Positions 17,213 to 26,687 are shown, numbered from the stretch's first letter. The stretch is DNA of 32,443 nucleotides from Vreelandella stevensii S18214 (GCF_000275725.1 NZ_AJTS01000004.1:1-32443), one strand, 5' to 3'. Program-made: numbers and translations. Notes: generated by a model from the letters alone, not told the origin.

Positions 17213-18268
17213 ATGAAGGCGACGATCAATGTGGGCCTGGTCGGCTATGGTTTTGCGAGTAAAACGTTTCATGCATCGCTGATTCAGGCGGTACCGGGGT
17301 TGGAGCTCGTGGCGGTGTCTTCCAGCGATGCCAGCAAGGTGACCGCCGATTTGCCCCGGGTGGACGTCGAGCGCGAGGCCCTGGCGCTGTGTCAGCGTAA
17401 GGATCTGGATCTGATCGTCATCCCAACGCCCAATGATACTCACTTTCCCCTGGCCAAGGCCGCGCTGGCGGCGGGCAAGCATGTGGTGGTCGACAAGCCC
17501 TTCACCGTCACGCTGTCGGAGGCCAGGCAGCTCAAGGCCTTGGCGGCGGATAAAGAGTGCCTGCTCTCGGTGTTTCACAACCGACGTTGGGACAGTGACT
17601 TCTTGACCGTCAAGGCGCTGCTGGCCGAAGGCACGCTGGGGCGAGTGACGGGCTTCGAATCCCGCTTCGATCGTTTTCGTCCGGAGGTGCGCGACCGCTG
17701 GCGTGAAAAAGCCGCGCCCGGGGGCGGCATCTGGTACGACCTGGGGCCTCACCTGCTGGACCAGGCCTGCGAGCTGTTTGGCATGCCCCACGCCATCCTG
17801 CTGGAGATCGGCGCGCGCCGAGACGCCGCCCATGCCGACGATGACTTCCTGGCCTTGCTGGAGTACGACGACTGCCGTGTCAGCCTGAGTGCAGGCACCC
17901 TGGTGGCCGAACCCACTCCCCGCTACCGCCTGCATGGCACGCTGGGCAGCTATGTGAAGATGGGACTCGACCCACAGGAAGCGCGCTTGAAAGCAGGCGA
18001 GACCCCCACGCCGCACTGGGGACAGGACATTCCCGGCACGCTCACCCTACGCGAAGGGCACGGCGAAGATGCCCCGCTGGTCAGTCATGAACACCCCACG
18101 CTACCGGGTGACTACCTCGCCTATTACCAGGGCGTTGCCGACGCCATCCGTCAACAAGCCCCCCTCCCAGTCTCCGTCGAGGACGCCCTGCGCAGCATGA
18201 CCTTGCTCGAAGCCGGCCTCGACAGCCACCGCCAACGCCGCTGGATAGCGTTGAAGCACCCGCGTTAA
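17213..18268 (+). CDS. Gfo/Idh/MocA family oxidoreductase
   Basis: 351 residues. The N-terminal Rossmann domain starts with GLVGYGFASKTFH (8-20), the NAD(P) site, and includes the conserved Lys95 in VVDKPFTVTLSEA. The C-terminal domain contains GGGIWYDLGPHLLDQA, where these enzymes keep their catalytic acid/histidine pair. It resembles the YdgJ/YhhX group of putative sugar or polyol dehydrogenases. The substrate is not known and the neighbours give no hint. GAGGAG five bases before ATG 17213 fixes the start; an in-frame start 36 bases upstream overlaps the ilvD terminator T-run and is rejected. It ends a few bases before the 178-bp repeats and converges with nudE. Confidence 0.88.
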   Translation: MKATINVGLVGYGFASKTFHASLIQAVPGLELVAVSSSDASKVTADLPRVDVEREALALCQRKDLDLIVIPTPNDTHFPLAKAALAAGKHVVVDKPFTVTLSEARQLKALAADKECLLSVFHNRRWDSDFLTVKALLAEGTLGRVTGFESRFDRFRPEVRDRWREKAAPGGGIWYDLGPHLLDQACELFGMPHAILLEIGARRDAAHADDDFLALLEYDDCRVSLSAGTLVAEPTPRYRLHGTLGSYVKMGLDPQEARLKAGETPTPHWGQDIPGTLTLREGHGEDAPLVSHEHPTLPGDYLAYYQGVADAIRQQAPLPVSVEDALRSMTLLEAGLDSHRQRRWIALKHPR

Positions 18269-18274
18269 ATTGTT

Positions 18275-18652
18275 GGAATCATCGCGGGCTGAAGCCCCCT
18301 CCCACAGCAGCTGGCTGCCTGTCTTGTCATGGGGGGCAGCAAAGACAGCTGGGCGTCGAGTGACCGCCAGAGCAGCCACCCAGGCTAATTTGTGGGAGGC
18401 CAATTTCATTGGGCGACTGCCTGAGTAGTCACCCATATCAAGTCTGGTGCTGGAATCATCGCGGGCTGAAGCCCCCTCCCACAGCAGCTGGCTGCCTGGC
18501 TTGTCATGGTGGGGCAGCAAAGACAACTGGGCATCGAGTGACCGCCGGAGCAGCCACCCAGGCTAATTTGTGGGAGGCCAATTTCATTGGGCGACTGCCT
18601 GAGTAGTCACCCATATCAAGCCTGGTGCTGGAATCATCGCGGGCTGAAGCCC
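18275..18652. repeat. 178-bp tandem repeat of REP-like units (2.1 copies)
   Basis: GGAATCATCGCGGGCTGAAG occurs at 18275, 18452 and 18630, giving two nearly identical units of 177-178 bp and a 23-bp third start. Each unit contains two small hairpins in opposite orientation. One is GGGCT-GA-AGCCC next to CTCCCACA; the other is CCAAT-TTC-ATTGG next to TGTGGGAG. This is the layout of paired REP elements (BIME) known in pseudomonads and enterics. It fills the gap between the convergent 3' ends of the oxidoreductase gene and nudE. No convincing coding sequence is seen in 18269-18678. Confidence 0.9.
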
Positions 18653-18678
18653 TTTCACAATGGCGTTGGAATGGCTCT

Positions 18679-19293
18679 TTAGAGCAAATCAATGCCGTTG
18701 CTGCGCTGCTCTTCGCGTAATCGGTCGCGTGCGATGTAGAGGGCGGCGATGGCGCGTGCTTCGTGGAAGTCGTCCCTTAACAGCAGCGCGGGGAGCTCTT
18801 CGATGGCGTGGGTTTCCACGATCAGGGGCTCGGGCTCGTCGCCGGGCAGGCGTTTGGGGTAGAGGTCGGTGGCGATCAGTACCTGCATGCGGTGTCGCAT
18901 GTAGTTGGGGGCCAGCGAGAGTTCCACCAGCGGCTCGATGCGGTGGGCGCCAAAGCCGCACTCTTCCATGAGTTCACGGTTGGCGGCGGCCACGACATCC
19001 TCGCCGGGGTCCACCAGGCCTTTGGGCAGGGTGAGTACGTAGTCTTCGAAACCGGCCGCATACTCACGAATCAGCAAGACGTGTTCCGGGTCCGGCATGG
19101 CGATGATCATCACGGCGCCACGGTCGGCACCGGTGAGGCGCTCGAACTGGCGCTCCTCGCCGTTCGAAAAGCGCAGGTCCAGCGCTTCGATCTGGAACAA
19201 GCGGCTTTGGGCCACGGGGTGGCGAGCCAGAATCGTGGGCTTGCGCGGGTAGCGCTGTGTGGCGTCGCTGGTGGTGGAATCGTCGCGGTCCAT
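18679..19293 (-). CDS. nudE: ADP compounds hydrolase NudE
   Basis: 204 residues, a Nudix hydrolase that cleaves ADP-ribose, Ap3A, NADH and similar ADP compounds into AMP plus the remainder. The full Nudix box G-x5-E-x7-REUxEExGU is at about residues 92-114 (GLVDPGED...RELMEECGFG). Two ATG codons stand side by side (19296 and 19293). The second is preferred because GGAGG lies four bases before it and only one base before the first. It is transcribed away from yrfG. The neighbourhood nudE-yrfG-hslR-hslO-pckA matches the E. coli order, which supports the assignment. Confidence 0.93.
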   Translation of the reverse strand: MDRDDSTTSDATQRYPRKPTILARHPVAQSRLFQIEALDLRFSNGEERQFERLTGADRGAVMIIAMPDPEHVLLIREYAAGFEDYVLTLPKGLVDPGEDVVAAANRELMEECGFGAHRIEPLVELSLAPNYMRHRMQVLIATDLYPKRLPGDEPEPLIVETHAIEELPALLLRDDFHEARAIAALYIARDRLREEQRSNGIDLL

Positions 19294-19363
19294 CATGCCT
19301 CCGTGGCTGCAAAAAACGGGTTACGCTACAATAGCACGCTTACTCTCAAAGACTGGAGTGGCC

Positions 19364-20011
19364 ATGATTGATTGGCGCGAGATCGACACGGTGCTGCTGG
19401 ACATGGATGGCACGCTGCTGGACCTTCACTTCGACAGCCACTTCTGGTTGGAGCATCTGCCACGCCGCTACGTTGAGCTGCATCAACTGGATCAAGCCAG
19501 CCAGGAGGAGCTCAAGAGTCGCATCATCGGTGAGCAGGGCACTCTGAACTGGTACAGCCTGGCCTATTGGAGCCGCGAGCTGAACGTCGATATCGTGGCC
19601 CTCAAGCGTGAAGTACAGCACCTGATTGGGTTACGTGGCGATGCGCTGGATTTCCTGGGCTGGCTCAAGCAGGCCCATCCTCGTGTGGTGCTGGCCACCA
19701 ACGCCGACCGTGCCAGTCTTGCACTGAAATTGCCGCTCACCGGGTTGGAAAACTACCTGGATGCCATCATCTCCTCGGAAGACGTTGGCGCTGCCAAGGA
19801 GGAGCAGGCCTTCTGGTTTGCGCTGCAGGAGCGAGAGCCCTTCGACCCCGCACGCACCCTGTTCATCGACGACAACGCCCGGGTGCTGGAAAGTGCCAGA
19901 GAGTTCGGAATCAAGTACTTGCTAGGCATCAAACAGCCTGATAGCCAGCGGCCCGAGAAGGAGCTGCAAGAGTTCGTGGCTCTGGACCGATTTGCCCAAC
20001 TGCTGCCATGA
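19364..20011 (+). CDS. yrfG: HAD-family GMP/IMP nucleotidase YrfG
   Basis: 215 residues of the haloacid dehalogenase superfamily. The nucleophile motif DMDGT is at 13-17, ATNAD near 111-115, the conserved lysine near 145 (AAKEEQ) and the metal-binding FIDDN at 167-171. The E. coli homologue dephosphorylates GMP and IMP; the same role here is inferred from similarity and synteny. GGAG five bases before ATG 19364 sets the start. Upstream, TACAAT (19327-19332) could be a -10 but lacks a good -35. It is followed 78 bp later by hslR on the same strand. Confidence 0.9.
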   Translation: MIDWREIDTVLLDMDGTLLDLHFDSHFWLEHLPRRYVELHQLDQASQEELKSRIIGEQGTLNWYSLAYWSRELNVDIVALKREVQHLIGLRGDALDFLGWLKQAHPRVVLATNADRASLALKLPLTGLENYLDAIISSEDVGAAKEEQAFWFALQEREPFDPARTLFIDDNARVLESAREFGIKYLLGIKQPDSQRPEKELQEFVALDRFAQLLP

Positions 20012-20089
20012 GTGCGGCCTGGGCATCGGCCACTGAGTGATCCGCCAGTGGCGACCTTCAGGGGCAGCCAATAGATTAGGAGAGTGCCA

Positions 20090-20479
20090 ATGAGCGACAG
20101 CGTTCGCCTGGACAAGTGGCTATGGGCTGCACGGTTTTTCAAGACCCGCGCCCTGGCAAAGAAAGCGATAGAAGGCGGCAAGGTTCACTATAACGGTGAG
20201 CGTGCCAAGACCAGCAAGAACGTCGAGCTGGGGGCGCTGATTCGCGTGCCCCAGGGCTGGGACATTTACGAGGTGGAAGTCACGGCGCTTTCAGACCAGC
20301 GCAGGGGCGCACCCGAAGCACGCACCCTGTACGCCGAAACCGAGGCCAGCGCCCAGCGTCGTGCCAAGGAAGCCGAGGCGCGTCGGCTCACCAACGAAGC
20401 GATGCAGCATCCCCTCAAGCGCCCCGATAAGAAGCAGCGCCGCGATATACACCGATTTCAACGCCAGCAGGGCGAGTAG
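20090..20479 (+). CDS. hslR: Ribosome-associated heat shock protein HslR (Hsp15)
   Basis: 129 residues. An S4 RNA-binding domain occupies roughly 5-65 (VRLDKWLWAARFFKTRALAKKAIEGGKV), followed by a basic helical tail. Hsp15 binds stalled 50S subunits that carry a peptidyl-tRNA and helps recycle them. The ATG at 20090 is preferred because AGGAGA ends six bases before it; an in-frame GTG two codons earlier abuts the ribosome site. It precedes hslO as in E. coli. Confidence 0.93.
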   Translation: MSDSVRLDKWLWAARFFKTRALAKKAIEGGKVHYNGERAKTSKNVELGALIRVPQGWDIYEVEVTALSDQRRGAPEARTLYAETEASAQRRAKEAEARRLTNEAMQHPLKRPDKKQRRDIHRFQRQQGE

Positions 20480-20533
20480 CGTCGCTGACGCCTGCCTTGC
20501 CGACGTTCCCCTTTCTCACTTCATGGTTTCACT

Positions 20534-21409
20534 ATGTCTGATCAGATCCAGCGTTTCCTGTTTGACCAAACCAACGTGCGTGGCGAAATCGTCACGTTGA
20601 GCACCGCCTATCAGGAAGTGCTCGACCGTCATGCCTACCCACCTGCGGTCAATGCCCTGCTGGGCGAGCTGCTGGCAGCGGTGGCCCTGCTGACCGATAC
20701 GGTCAAGCTGGACGGCACGCTCAGCATCGAAGTGCGCGGCCAGGGCGCGCTGGCGCTGTTGATGGCAGAATCCAACCCGGGCGGTGAGCTGCGCGCCATT
20801 GCGCGTATCGCCGAAGAGGCCGCGCTGCCCAGCGAGCAGGCAAGCTTCCGTGAGCTGGTCGGCGACGGCCAGATCATGATCACCCTGGACCCCCGGGAAG
20901 GGCACCGCTACCAGGGCATCGTGGCACTGGATCACGATACCCTGGGGGGCTGCCTGGAAGCCTATTTCGGCCAGTCCGAGCAGTTACCTACTCGGCTGTG
21001 GTTGGCCGCCGATGGTCAGCGAGCGGGTGGGCTGCTGCTGCAGCGCTTGCCGGATGCCTCGCAAAACCAGGACGTGGATGCCTGGGAGCGCAGCGTGCAC
21101 CTTGCCGAAACGATCAAGAACGAAGAGCTGCTGGGGCTGGAGCAGCGTGAGGTACTGTATCGGCTCTATCACGAAGAGACCGTCAGGGTCTTCGAACCCA
21201 AGGCGTTGCGCTTTGGCTGCACCTGTTCCCGGGAGCGTATGAGCCATGCGCTGTACACCCTGGGCAAGGAAGAGCTGATGGATATTCTCCAGGAGCAGGG
21301 TGCCATCGACACCCAATGCCACTTTTGCCACACGAAATATCACTACACCGCCGCAGATATTGAAATTTTGTTGGAAGACCCGAGCGCACCACCGCCAGTC
21401 ATTCACTGA
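20534..21409 (+). CDS. hslO: Redox-regulated chaperone Hsp33
   Basis: 291 residues. Hsp33 is a cytoplasmic holdase switched on by oxidation. The redox switch is complete: C229-x-C231 (GCTCSRERM) and C262-x2-C265 ([10 protein letters not shown]), which bind zinc when reduced. The N-terminal substrate-binding domain contains the usual [18 protein letters not shown] 20534 has no strong Shine-Dalgarno; coupling to hslR 54 bp upstream may help. Downstream lies a complex non-coding region before pckA. Confidence 0.96.
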   Translation: MSDQIQRFLFDQTNVRGEIVTLSTAYQEVLDRHAYPPAVNALLGELLAAVALLTDTVKLDGTLSIEVRGQGALALLMAESNPGGELRAIARIAEEAALPSEQASFRELVGDGQIMITLDPREGHRYQGIVALDHDTLGGCLEAYFGQSEQLPTRLWLAADGQRAGGLLLQRLPDASQNQDVDAWERSVHLAETIKNEELLGLEQREVLYRLYHEETVRVFEPKALRFGCTCSRERMSHALYTLGKEELMDILQEQGAIDTQCHFCHTKYHYTAADIEILLEDPSAPPPVIH

Positions 21410-21429
21410 TTGTGTAGTCGGCTGCTGAT

Positions 21430-21462
21430 GGGGTGGGCTTCCAGGCCGCCTGGCGCCACCCC
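21430..21462. other. Compound stem-loop after hslO
   Basis: GGGGTGG (21430-21436) pairs with CCACCCC (21456-21462), enclosing a second stem CCAGG/CCTGG (21441-21445 / 21449-21453). It lies 20 bases after the hslO stop and has no T-run. It may protect the hslO mRNA 3' end or belong to a leader of the small frame that follows. Confidence 0.5.
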
Positions 21463-21472
21463 AGAGGAGACA

Positions 21473-21547
21473 ATGCGCTCGGCGCACCCGGTAAACGGTT
21501 GTTTGAAAATATACTGCGCTGCAGCACAAAATGTAGTGTCATTGTAG
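21473..21547 (+). CDS. Possible 24-codon leader-like ORF
   Basis: ATG 21473 follows AGAGGAGA (21463-21470) and opens a 24-codon frame ending in TAG at 21545-21547. Two Cys codons and an Ala-Ala-Ala-Gln run occur, but no single amino acid dominates. The stop lies at the base of a TTGTAGT/ACTACAA dyad, 27 bp before an intrinsic terminator and 175 bp before pckA. That arrangement resembles an attenuation leader, but a chance frame is just as possible. The ribosome-site spacing (three bases) is short. Confidence 0.25.
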   Translation: MRSAHPVNGCLKIYCAAAQNVVSL

Positions 21548-21561
21548 TAGTTTAACTACAA
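21532..21561. promoter_or_regulatory. TGTAGT repeats and ACTACA dyad upstream of pckA
   Basis: TGTAGT occurs at 21532 and 21543 (11 bp, one helical turn apart) and inverted as ACTACA at 21556. The second and third form TTGTAGT-N6-ACTACAA (21542-21548 / 21555-21561). The helical spacing suggests a protein-binding site, and in RNA it forms a hairpin. I do not recognise the regulator. Confidence 0.4.
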
Positions 21562-21573
21562 GATATTTGCGAG

Positions 21574-21604
21574 AAGCCCCCGTTTCCCGGGGGCTTTCTT
21601 TTTG
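21574..21604 (+). terminator. Intrinsic terminator between hslO and pckA
   Basis: A 9-bp stem (AAGCCCCCG / CGGGGGCTT, 21574-21582 / 21588-21596) with a TTTCC loop is followed by a T-rich tract. It closes the yrfG-hslR-hslO unit, or attenuates transcription toward pckA. Confidence 0.9.
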
Positions 21605-21722
21605 CCATAATGCGCCGGACTTCAGCGCGCCCAGCCCGTTCGCGAGTGGTTGGGATGACTTTTAAAGGCGTCGTACGACGCCCGGTAAACGAGATAAACG
21701 GCCGCAAGGCCCAGGAATCGAC

Positions 21723-23279
21723 ATGACCACGACTCAAGCCGCTCCTCAAGCCCACGTCAATCTCAGCAGCGCCGAACTGATCGAGCGCGCCGTGGCCCGT
21801 GGTGAAGGTCGCCTCTCGGCGAACGGAGCCCTGGTAGTCAACACCGGCGTACGCACCGGGCGTTCACCGAAAGACCGTTTTATCGTCGATGAGCCCTCCA
21901 CCCGTGACAGCATCGATTGGGGCAGCGTCAACCGCCCGTTCGACGCCGAGAAGTTCTCGGCGCTGTGGGCGCGTGTCGAAGACTACCTGGAAAGCCGTGA
22001 GCGCTTCGTGGCCGAGCTGCACGTGGGCAGCGACAACACCCACTACCTGCCGGTACGTGTCACCACGGAAACGGCCTGGCAAAACCTCTTTGGCCGCACC
22101 ATGTTCGTGCGCCCGCTGGCCTACAACCAGGCCGCCAAGGAAGAGTGGACCATCCTCAACGCCGCAGGCTTCGAGTGCGACCCGAACCGTGATGGCACCA
22201 ACTCCGACGGCTGCGTGATCATCAACTTTGCCGAGCGCAAGGTGCTGATCGCTGGCATGCGTTACGCCGGTGAAATGAAGAAAGCCATGTTCTCGGTGCA
22301 GAACTACCTGCTGCCCGCCGCCGACGTGCTGCCGATGCACTGTTCTGCCAACGTCGGTGAAGATGGTGAAACCTGCCTGTTCTTCGGCCTCTCCGGCACC
22401 GGCAAGACCACGCTCTCTGCGGATCAGGCGCGCTTCTTGATTGGTGACGACGAGCACGCCTGGGGCGACGGCATCGTCTTCAACATGGAAGGCGGCTGCT
22501 ACGCCAAGTGCATCGACCTTTCCGAGAAGAACGAGCCGGTCATCTGGAACGCCATCAAGTTTGGCACCGTGCTGGAAAACGTCGTGCTGGATGACCGCCG
22601 CGAGCCGGACTACGCCGACGACAGCCTGACCCAGAACTCCCGTGCCGCCTACCCGCTGGAGCACGTCGAGAAGCGCGTGGCCGAAAACCTGGCGGGTGAG
22701 CCCAACGCCATCGTATTCCTGACCTGCGACATGTCGGGCGTACTGCCGCCGGTGTCCATCCTGTCCAAGGAAGCCGCGGCCTACCACTTCCTGTCGGGCT
22801 ACACCGCCAAGGTCGGCTCCACGGAAATGGGCTCTTCCGAAGGTCTGGCGGCAACGTTCTCTACCTGCTTCGGTGCGCCGTTCTTCCCGCGTCCGGCCCG
22901 TGAATACGCCGACCTGCTGATCAAGCGTGTCGAAAAGAAAGACGCCCAGGTGTACCTGGTGAATACTGGCTGGACCGGTGGTGCCTACGGTGAAGGCGGC
23001 TCGCGCTTCTCGATCCCCACCACGCGCGCCATCATCAGCGCGATTCAGTCAGGTATCCTGCGTGATGTCGAGACCAGGCACATCGACGGCCTGAACCTGC
23101 AAGTGCCGCTGGCCGTGCCGGGCGTGGACTCCAGCCTGCTGGACCCCCGCGACACCTGGACCGACCGCGACGCCTACGACCGTCACCTGCAAGACCTGGC
23201 CACCAAGTTCGTGGACAACTTCAAGAAGTTCGAAGGCATCAACGAAGCGATCATCAAAGCTGGCCCGCAGCTGACCTGA
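21723..23279 (+). CDS. pckA: Phosphoenolpyruvate carboxykinase (ATP)
   Basis: 518 residues, cytoplasmic, converting oxaloacetate and ATP to PEP and CO2 at the start of gluconeogenesis. The kinase loop GLSGTGKTT lies at 222-230, followed by the metal site GDDEHAW and [10 protein letters not shown]. The early substrate-binding segment [14 protein letters not shown] and the late [10 protein letters not shown] are also present. AGGA precedes ATG 21723. The length is slightly below E. coli PckA (540), typical of pseudomonad-type enzymes. It lies after hslO as in E. coli and ends in a strong terminator. Confidence 0.97.
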   Translation: MTTTQAAPQAHVNLSSAELIERAVARGEGRLSANGALVVNTGVRTGRSPKDRFIVDEPSTRDSIDWGSVNRPFDAEKFSALWARVEDYLESRERFVAELHVGSDNTHYLPVRVTTETAWQNLFGRTMFVRPLAYNQAAKEEWTILNAAGFECDPNRDGTNSDGCVIINFAERKVLIAGMRYAGEMKKAMFSVQNYLLPAADVLPMHCSANVGEDGETCLFFGLSGTGKTTLSADQARFLIGDDEHAWGDGIVFNMEGGCYAKCIDLSEKNEPVIWNAIKFGTVLENVVLDDRREPDYADDSLTQNSRAAYPLEHVEKRVAENLAGEPNAIVFLTCDMSGVLPPVSILSKEAAAYHFLSGYTAKVGSTEMGSSEGLAATFSTCFGAPFFPRPAREYADLLIKRVEKKDAQVYLVNTGWTGGAYGEGGSRFSIPTTRAIISAIQSGILRDVETRHIDGLNLQVPLAVPGVDSSLLDPRDTWTDRDAYDRHLQDLATKFVDNFKKFEGINEAIIKAGPQLT

Positions 23280-23300
23280 TACTCGCTGTTTCATCGCTTC

Positions 23301-23331
23301 AAGGGAGGATGCCTGGCATCCTCCCTTTTTT
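23301..23331 (+). terminator. Intrinsic terminator after pckA
   Basis: GGGAGGATGC and GCATCCTCCC form a 10-bp stem (12 bp with flanking AA/TT) with a three-base loop, followed by six T. It separates pckA from the convergent LysR gene. Confidence 0.93.
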
Positions 23332-23394
23332 GTGCTTGTGATTTTGTGCTTCCGTCAGGCCATCCTGGACTGGTTCGCCTGGGCGTGCAGGCCC

Positions 23395-24255
23395 TTACAA
23401 ACGAAACCCCTCCGCAATGTGCTCTGCGAGGCTGTCGATGATCGGTGACTGGGTCTGGGAAGTGCGTTGCAGCACGATGGAAGCCTCGGGCAGGGCAGGG
23501 TAGCCCTCCTCTCTGCCAAGAATCAGCATGTCGGGGGTGACCAGGCTGTGCATCCAGGCAGAAACGGCCAGCCCAGCCCCGACCACGGCCTGCAAGGTGG
23601 CTAGGCTGGGGCTGCTGTAAGCCACGCGATAGGTCTTGCCCGCGCGGTCCAGCGCATGGCAGGCGTGGCGGCGGCAGAAGCAGGGGGCTTCGAACATGGC
23701 CAGTGGCACCGGCGTTTGTAGATGGATGGCGTGGTCGGCGGCCGTCACCCAGACGGTGGGTTCGCGTCTCAATAGCGTGCCGATCTCATCGCCTACCTCC
23801 CGGGTCATGATGATCAGGTCGAGGCTGTCCGGGGGCTGTCGTGAGAGTACCGATGAAGGGGCGCAGTGCACCTCGACATCCACCAGTGGCCACGCCTGGG
23901 AGAAGGTCTTCAGGATCCCCGGTAGAAAGCGCATGACGTAGTCGTCGGGCACGCCCAGGCGCACACGACCCACCATATCGGGCTGGCGCAAGAGCGTCAG
24001 CGCTTCACCCTGTAGCGAGAGAATCTTGCGCGCATAGCTCAGCAGCGTATGGCCTTCGCTGGTCAGCAGTAGCTGCCGATTCTGGCGAACGAAGAGGGGG
24101 CGTTGAATGACATCCTCCTCCAGGCGCTTCATCTGCATGCTTACCGCCGACTGGGTGCGGTTGACCGTCTGCGCCGCGCGGGTGAATCCGCCCTGGTCGA
24201 CAATCGCCACAAAGGTGCGCAGCAGTTCATGATCGATGGTCGGTAACGTTGCCAT
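23395..24255 (-). CDS. LysR-family transcriptional regulator
   Basis: 286 residues. The winged helix-turn-helix lies at about 8-65 (LLRTFVAIVDQGGFTRAAQTVNRTQSAVSMQMKRLEE), followed by a linker helix and a co-inducer domain (VGRVRLGVPDDYVMRFLPGIL onward). The inducer is unknown. The protein has a cluster of three Cys and two His around CFCRRHACH (about residues 193-201), of unclear meaning. It is divergent from the DUF1127 gene with a 99-bp shared region containing a T-N11-A dyad, so autoregulation and control of that gene are likely by the usual LysR rule. ATG 24255 is preceded closely by an in-frame stop, so no longer form is possible. Its ribosome site is weak. Confidence 0.92.
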   Translation of the reverse strand: MATLPTIDHELLRTFVAIVDQGGFTRAAQTVNRTQSAVSMQMKRLEEDVIQRPLFVRQNRQLLLTSEGHTLLSYARKILSLQGEALTLLRQPDMVGRVRLGVPDDYVMRFLPGILKTFSQAWPLVDVEVHCAPSSVLSRQPPDSLDLIIMTREVGDEIGTLLRREPTVWVTAADHAIHLQTPVPLAMFEAPCFCRRHACHALDRAGKTYRVAYSSPSLATLQAVVGAGLAVSAWMHSLVTPDMLILGREEGYPALPEASIVLQRTSQTQSPIIDSLAEHIAEGFRL

Positions 24256-24260
24256 GAGGT

Positions 24261-24330
24261 ATCAATCTGCTTGATGTTATAGATAAGAAGTATTCGTTGG
24301 ATTGATTTTAGGCGCTCTTTGATACTTCTT
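24261..24330. promoter_or_regulatory. LysR-type binding dyad and second inverted repeat
   Basis: ATCAA-N5-TTGAT at 24261-24275 contains T-N11-A (T24262, A24274), the core pattern of LysR-family sites, six bases from the regulator's own start codon. A separate 9-bp exact inverted repeat, AAGAAGTAT (24285-24293) and ATACTTCTT (24322-24330), spans the rest of the gap. The second could be an operator pair or a hairpin in the DUF1127 leader. Confidence 0.55.
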
Positions 24331-24354
24331 CCACACCCAGAAGGAGAGATCGAC

Positions 24355-24597
24355 ATGGAGCGCATCATGACCTGTGTAAACGAGCGTCACGCATTATCAG
24401 AGCGGCAGCCGAACGTGGTGGAACGCCGCCGCACCCCTTGGCGGGTCAGGCTGGCGCGATGGCGGCAACTGCGTCGCGAGCGCTATGCACTACAGCAGCT
24501 CAACGATGACCTGCTCAAGGACATTGGCTTGAGCCGTGAAGTCGTACAGCGTGAAGCCAGGCGCCCTTTTTGGGATGATCGCGGCTGGCTTCGTTAA
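24355..24597 (+). CDS. Small DUF1127 (YjiS-like) protein
   Basis: 80 residues, very rich in arginine, with the DUF1127 core at about 36-70 (RLARWRQLRRERYALQQLNDDLLKDIGLS). AAGGAG lies eight bases before ATG 24355; an in-frame start 36 bases upstream is less likely. Small DUF1127 proteins are widespread, and a few in Alphaproteobacteria have been tied to RNA or phosphate metabolism; the role here is unknown. The gene is divergent from the LysR regulator, suggesting it is that regulator's target. Confidence 0.88.
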   Translation: MERIMTCVNERHALSERQPNVVERRRTPWRVRLARWRQLRRERYALQQLNDDLLKDIGLSREVVQREARRPFWDDRGWLR

Positions 24598-24622
24598 AAC
24601 AACGTTTATCAAATTTTGTTAA

Positions 24623-24681
24623 TGCACCAATAGTGGGCAAAAAAAGTGCGACTTTAGTCGAGTTGTGGCCGGTTTTTTGCC
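24623..24681 (+). promoter_or_regulatory. Candidate sigma-54 promoter with NtrC-like site before gdhA
   Basis: TGGCCGGTTTTTTGCC at 24666-24681 has GG and GC exactly ten bases apart (24667-24668 and 24679-24680), the -24/-12 pattern of RpoN promoters (TGGCACG-N4-TTGC). It predicts a start near 24692 and a ~95-base leader. At 24623-24639, TGCACCAATAGTGGGCA resembles the 17-bp NtrC dyad (TGCACY-N5-GGTGCA), perfect in the left half and four of six in the right. GCCGGTTT (24668-24675) also forms an inverted repeat with AAACCGGC (24688-24695). The remainder of 24598-24786 holds no gene. Confidence 0.45.
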
Positions 24682-24774
24682 CATACCAAACCGGCATAGG
24701 GTATGCAGAAAAACGCCGTCACAGTTAAATACCGTCATGCGCTGGCCAGCATAACGACAGTCTCATTACGGTAA

Positions 24775-26139
<1,365 letters not shown>

Positions 26140-26212
26140 TCATGTCAGTGGCCTGGTTCAGTGAGTTACCGGGCCACTTTAAATAAGTTATCCTGCGTAT
26201 GGCAGATATCCA

Positions 26213-26245
26213 CAGTCCTTTCCCTTTGGGGAAGGGCTGTTTTTT
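26213..26245 (+). terminator. Intrinsic terminator between gdhA and rnk
   Basis: CAGTCCTTTCCC and GGGGAAGGGCTG form a 12-bp stem (two G-T pairs in RNA) with a three-base loop, followed by six T. Confidence 0.88.
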
Positions 26246-26273
26246 ATGGTCGGTATCATCAAGGAGAGAGACC

Positions 26274-26687
26274 ATGGGGCAACGTCCTCCAATCATCATC
26301 AACCGTCTCGATGCAGAGCGTCTGCAGCGACTGATCGATCAAGCACCGGAAAAGGATCAGATGGTGGCGGAATTGCTTGAAGAAGAGCTGCTGCGCGGCG
26401 AGGTGCTCGACCCGCAGGACATTCCCGATAGCGTCGTGAGCATGAATAGCCAGATCCGTTTCACCGACCTGACCCGTGGTCGGCAAATGATCCGCACGCT
26501 GGTCTATCCCCATGCGCTGGCCAGCGTGGAAGACGGTATTTCCGTCATGGCGCCGATCGGGGCCGCGCTGATTGGCCTGAAAGTGGGCGATGTCATCGAA
26601 TGGCCGCTGCCCAATGCCACCGAAGTGAAACTGCGGGTGGATGCCATCTTCTGGCAGCCCGAGCGGGAGAAGCAGTTCCACCGCTAG
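26274..26687 (+). CDS. rnk: Nucleoside diphosphate kinase regulator Rnk
   Basis: 137 residues. A short N-terminal helical hairpin (about 10-45) is followed by a GreA/GreB C-terminal-like domain (VSMNSQIRFTDL; VMAPIGAALIGLKVGDVIEWPLP). Rnk binds RNA polymerase and affects nucleoside diphosphate kinase levels and, in Pseudomonas, alginate-related regulation. AAGGAG seven bases before ATG 26274 sets the start; an in-frame start 75 bases upstream would lie ahead of the terminator hairpin and is rejected. With no obvious gap promoter, it may start from a site within or just after the terminator region. Confidence 0.92.
   Translation: MGQRPPIIINRLDAERLQRLIDQAPEKDQMVAELLEEELLRGEVLDPQDIPDSVVSMNSQIRFTDLTRGRQMIRTLVYPHALASVEDGISVMAPIGAALIGLKVGDVIEWPLPNATEVKLRVDAIFWQPEREKQFHR

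Noticed and set aside
18275-18652. Small protein genes or an insertion sequence in the 178-bp repeat
   Set aside because: Frames in the repeat reflect duplication of non-coding DNA; there is no transposase, terminal repeat or ribosome site.
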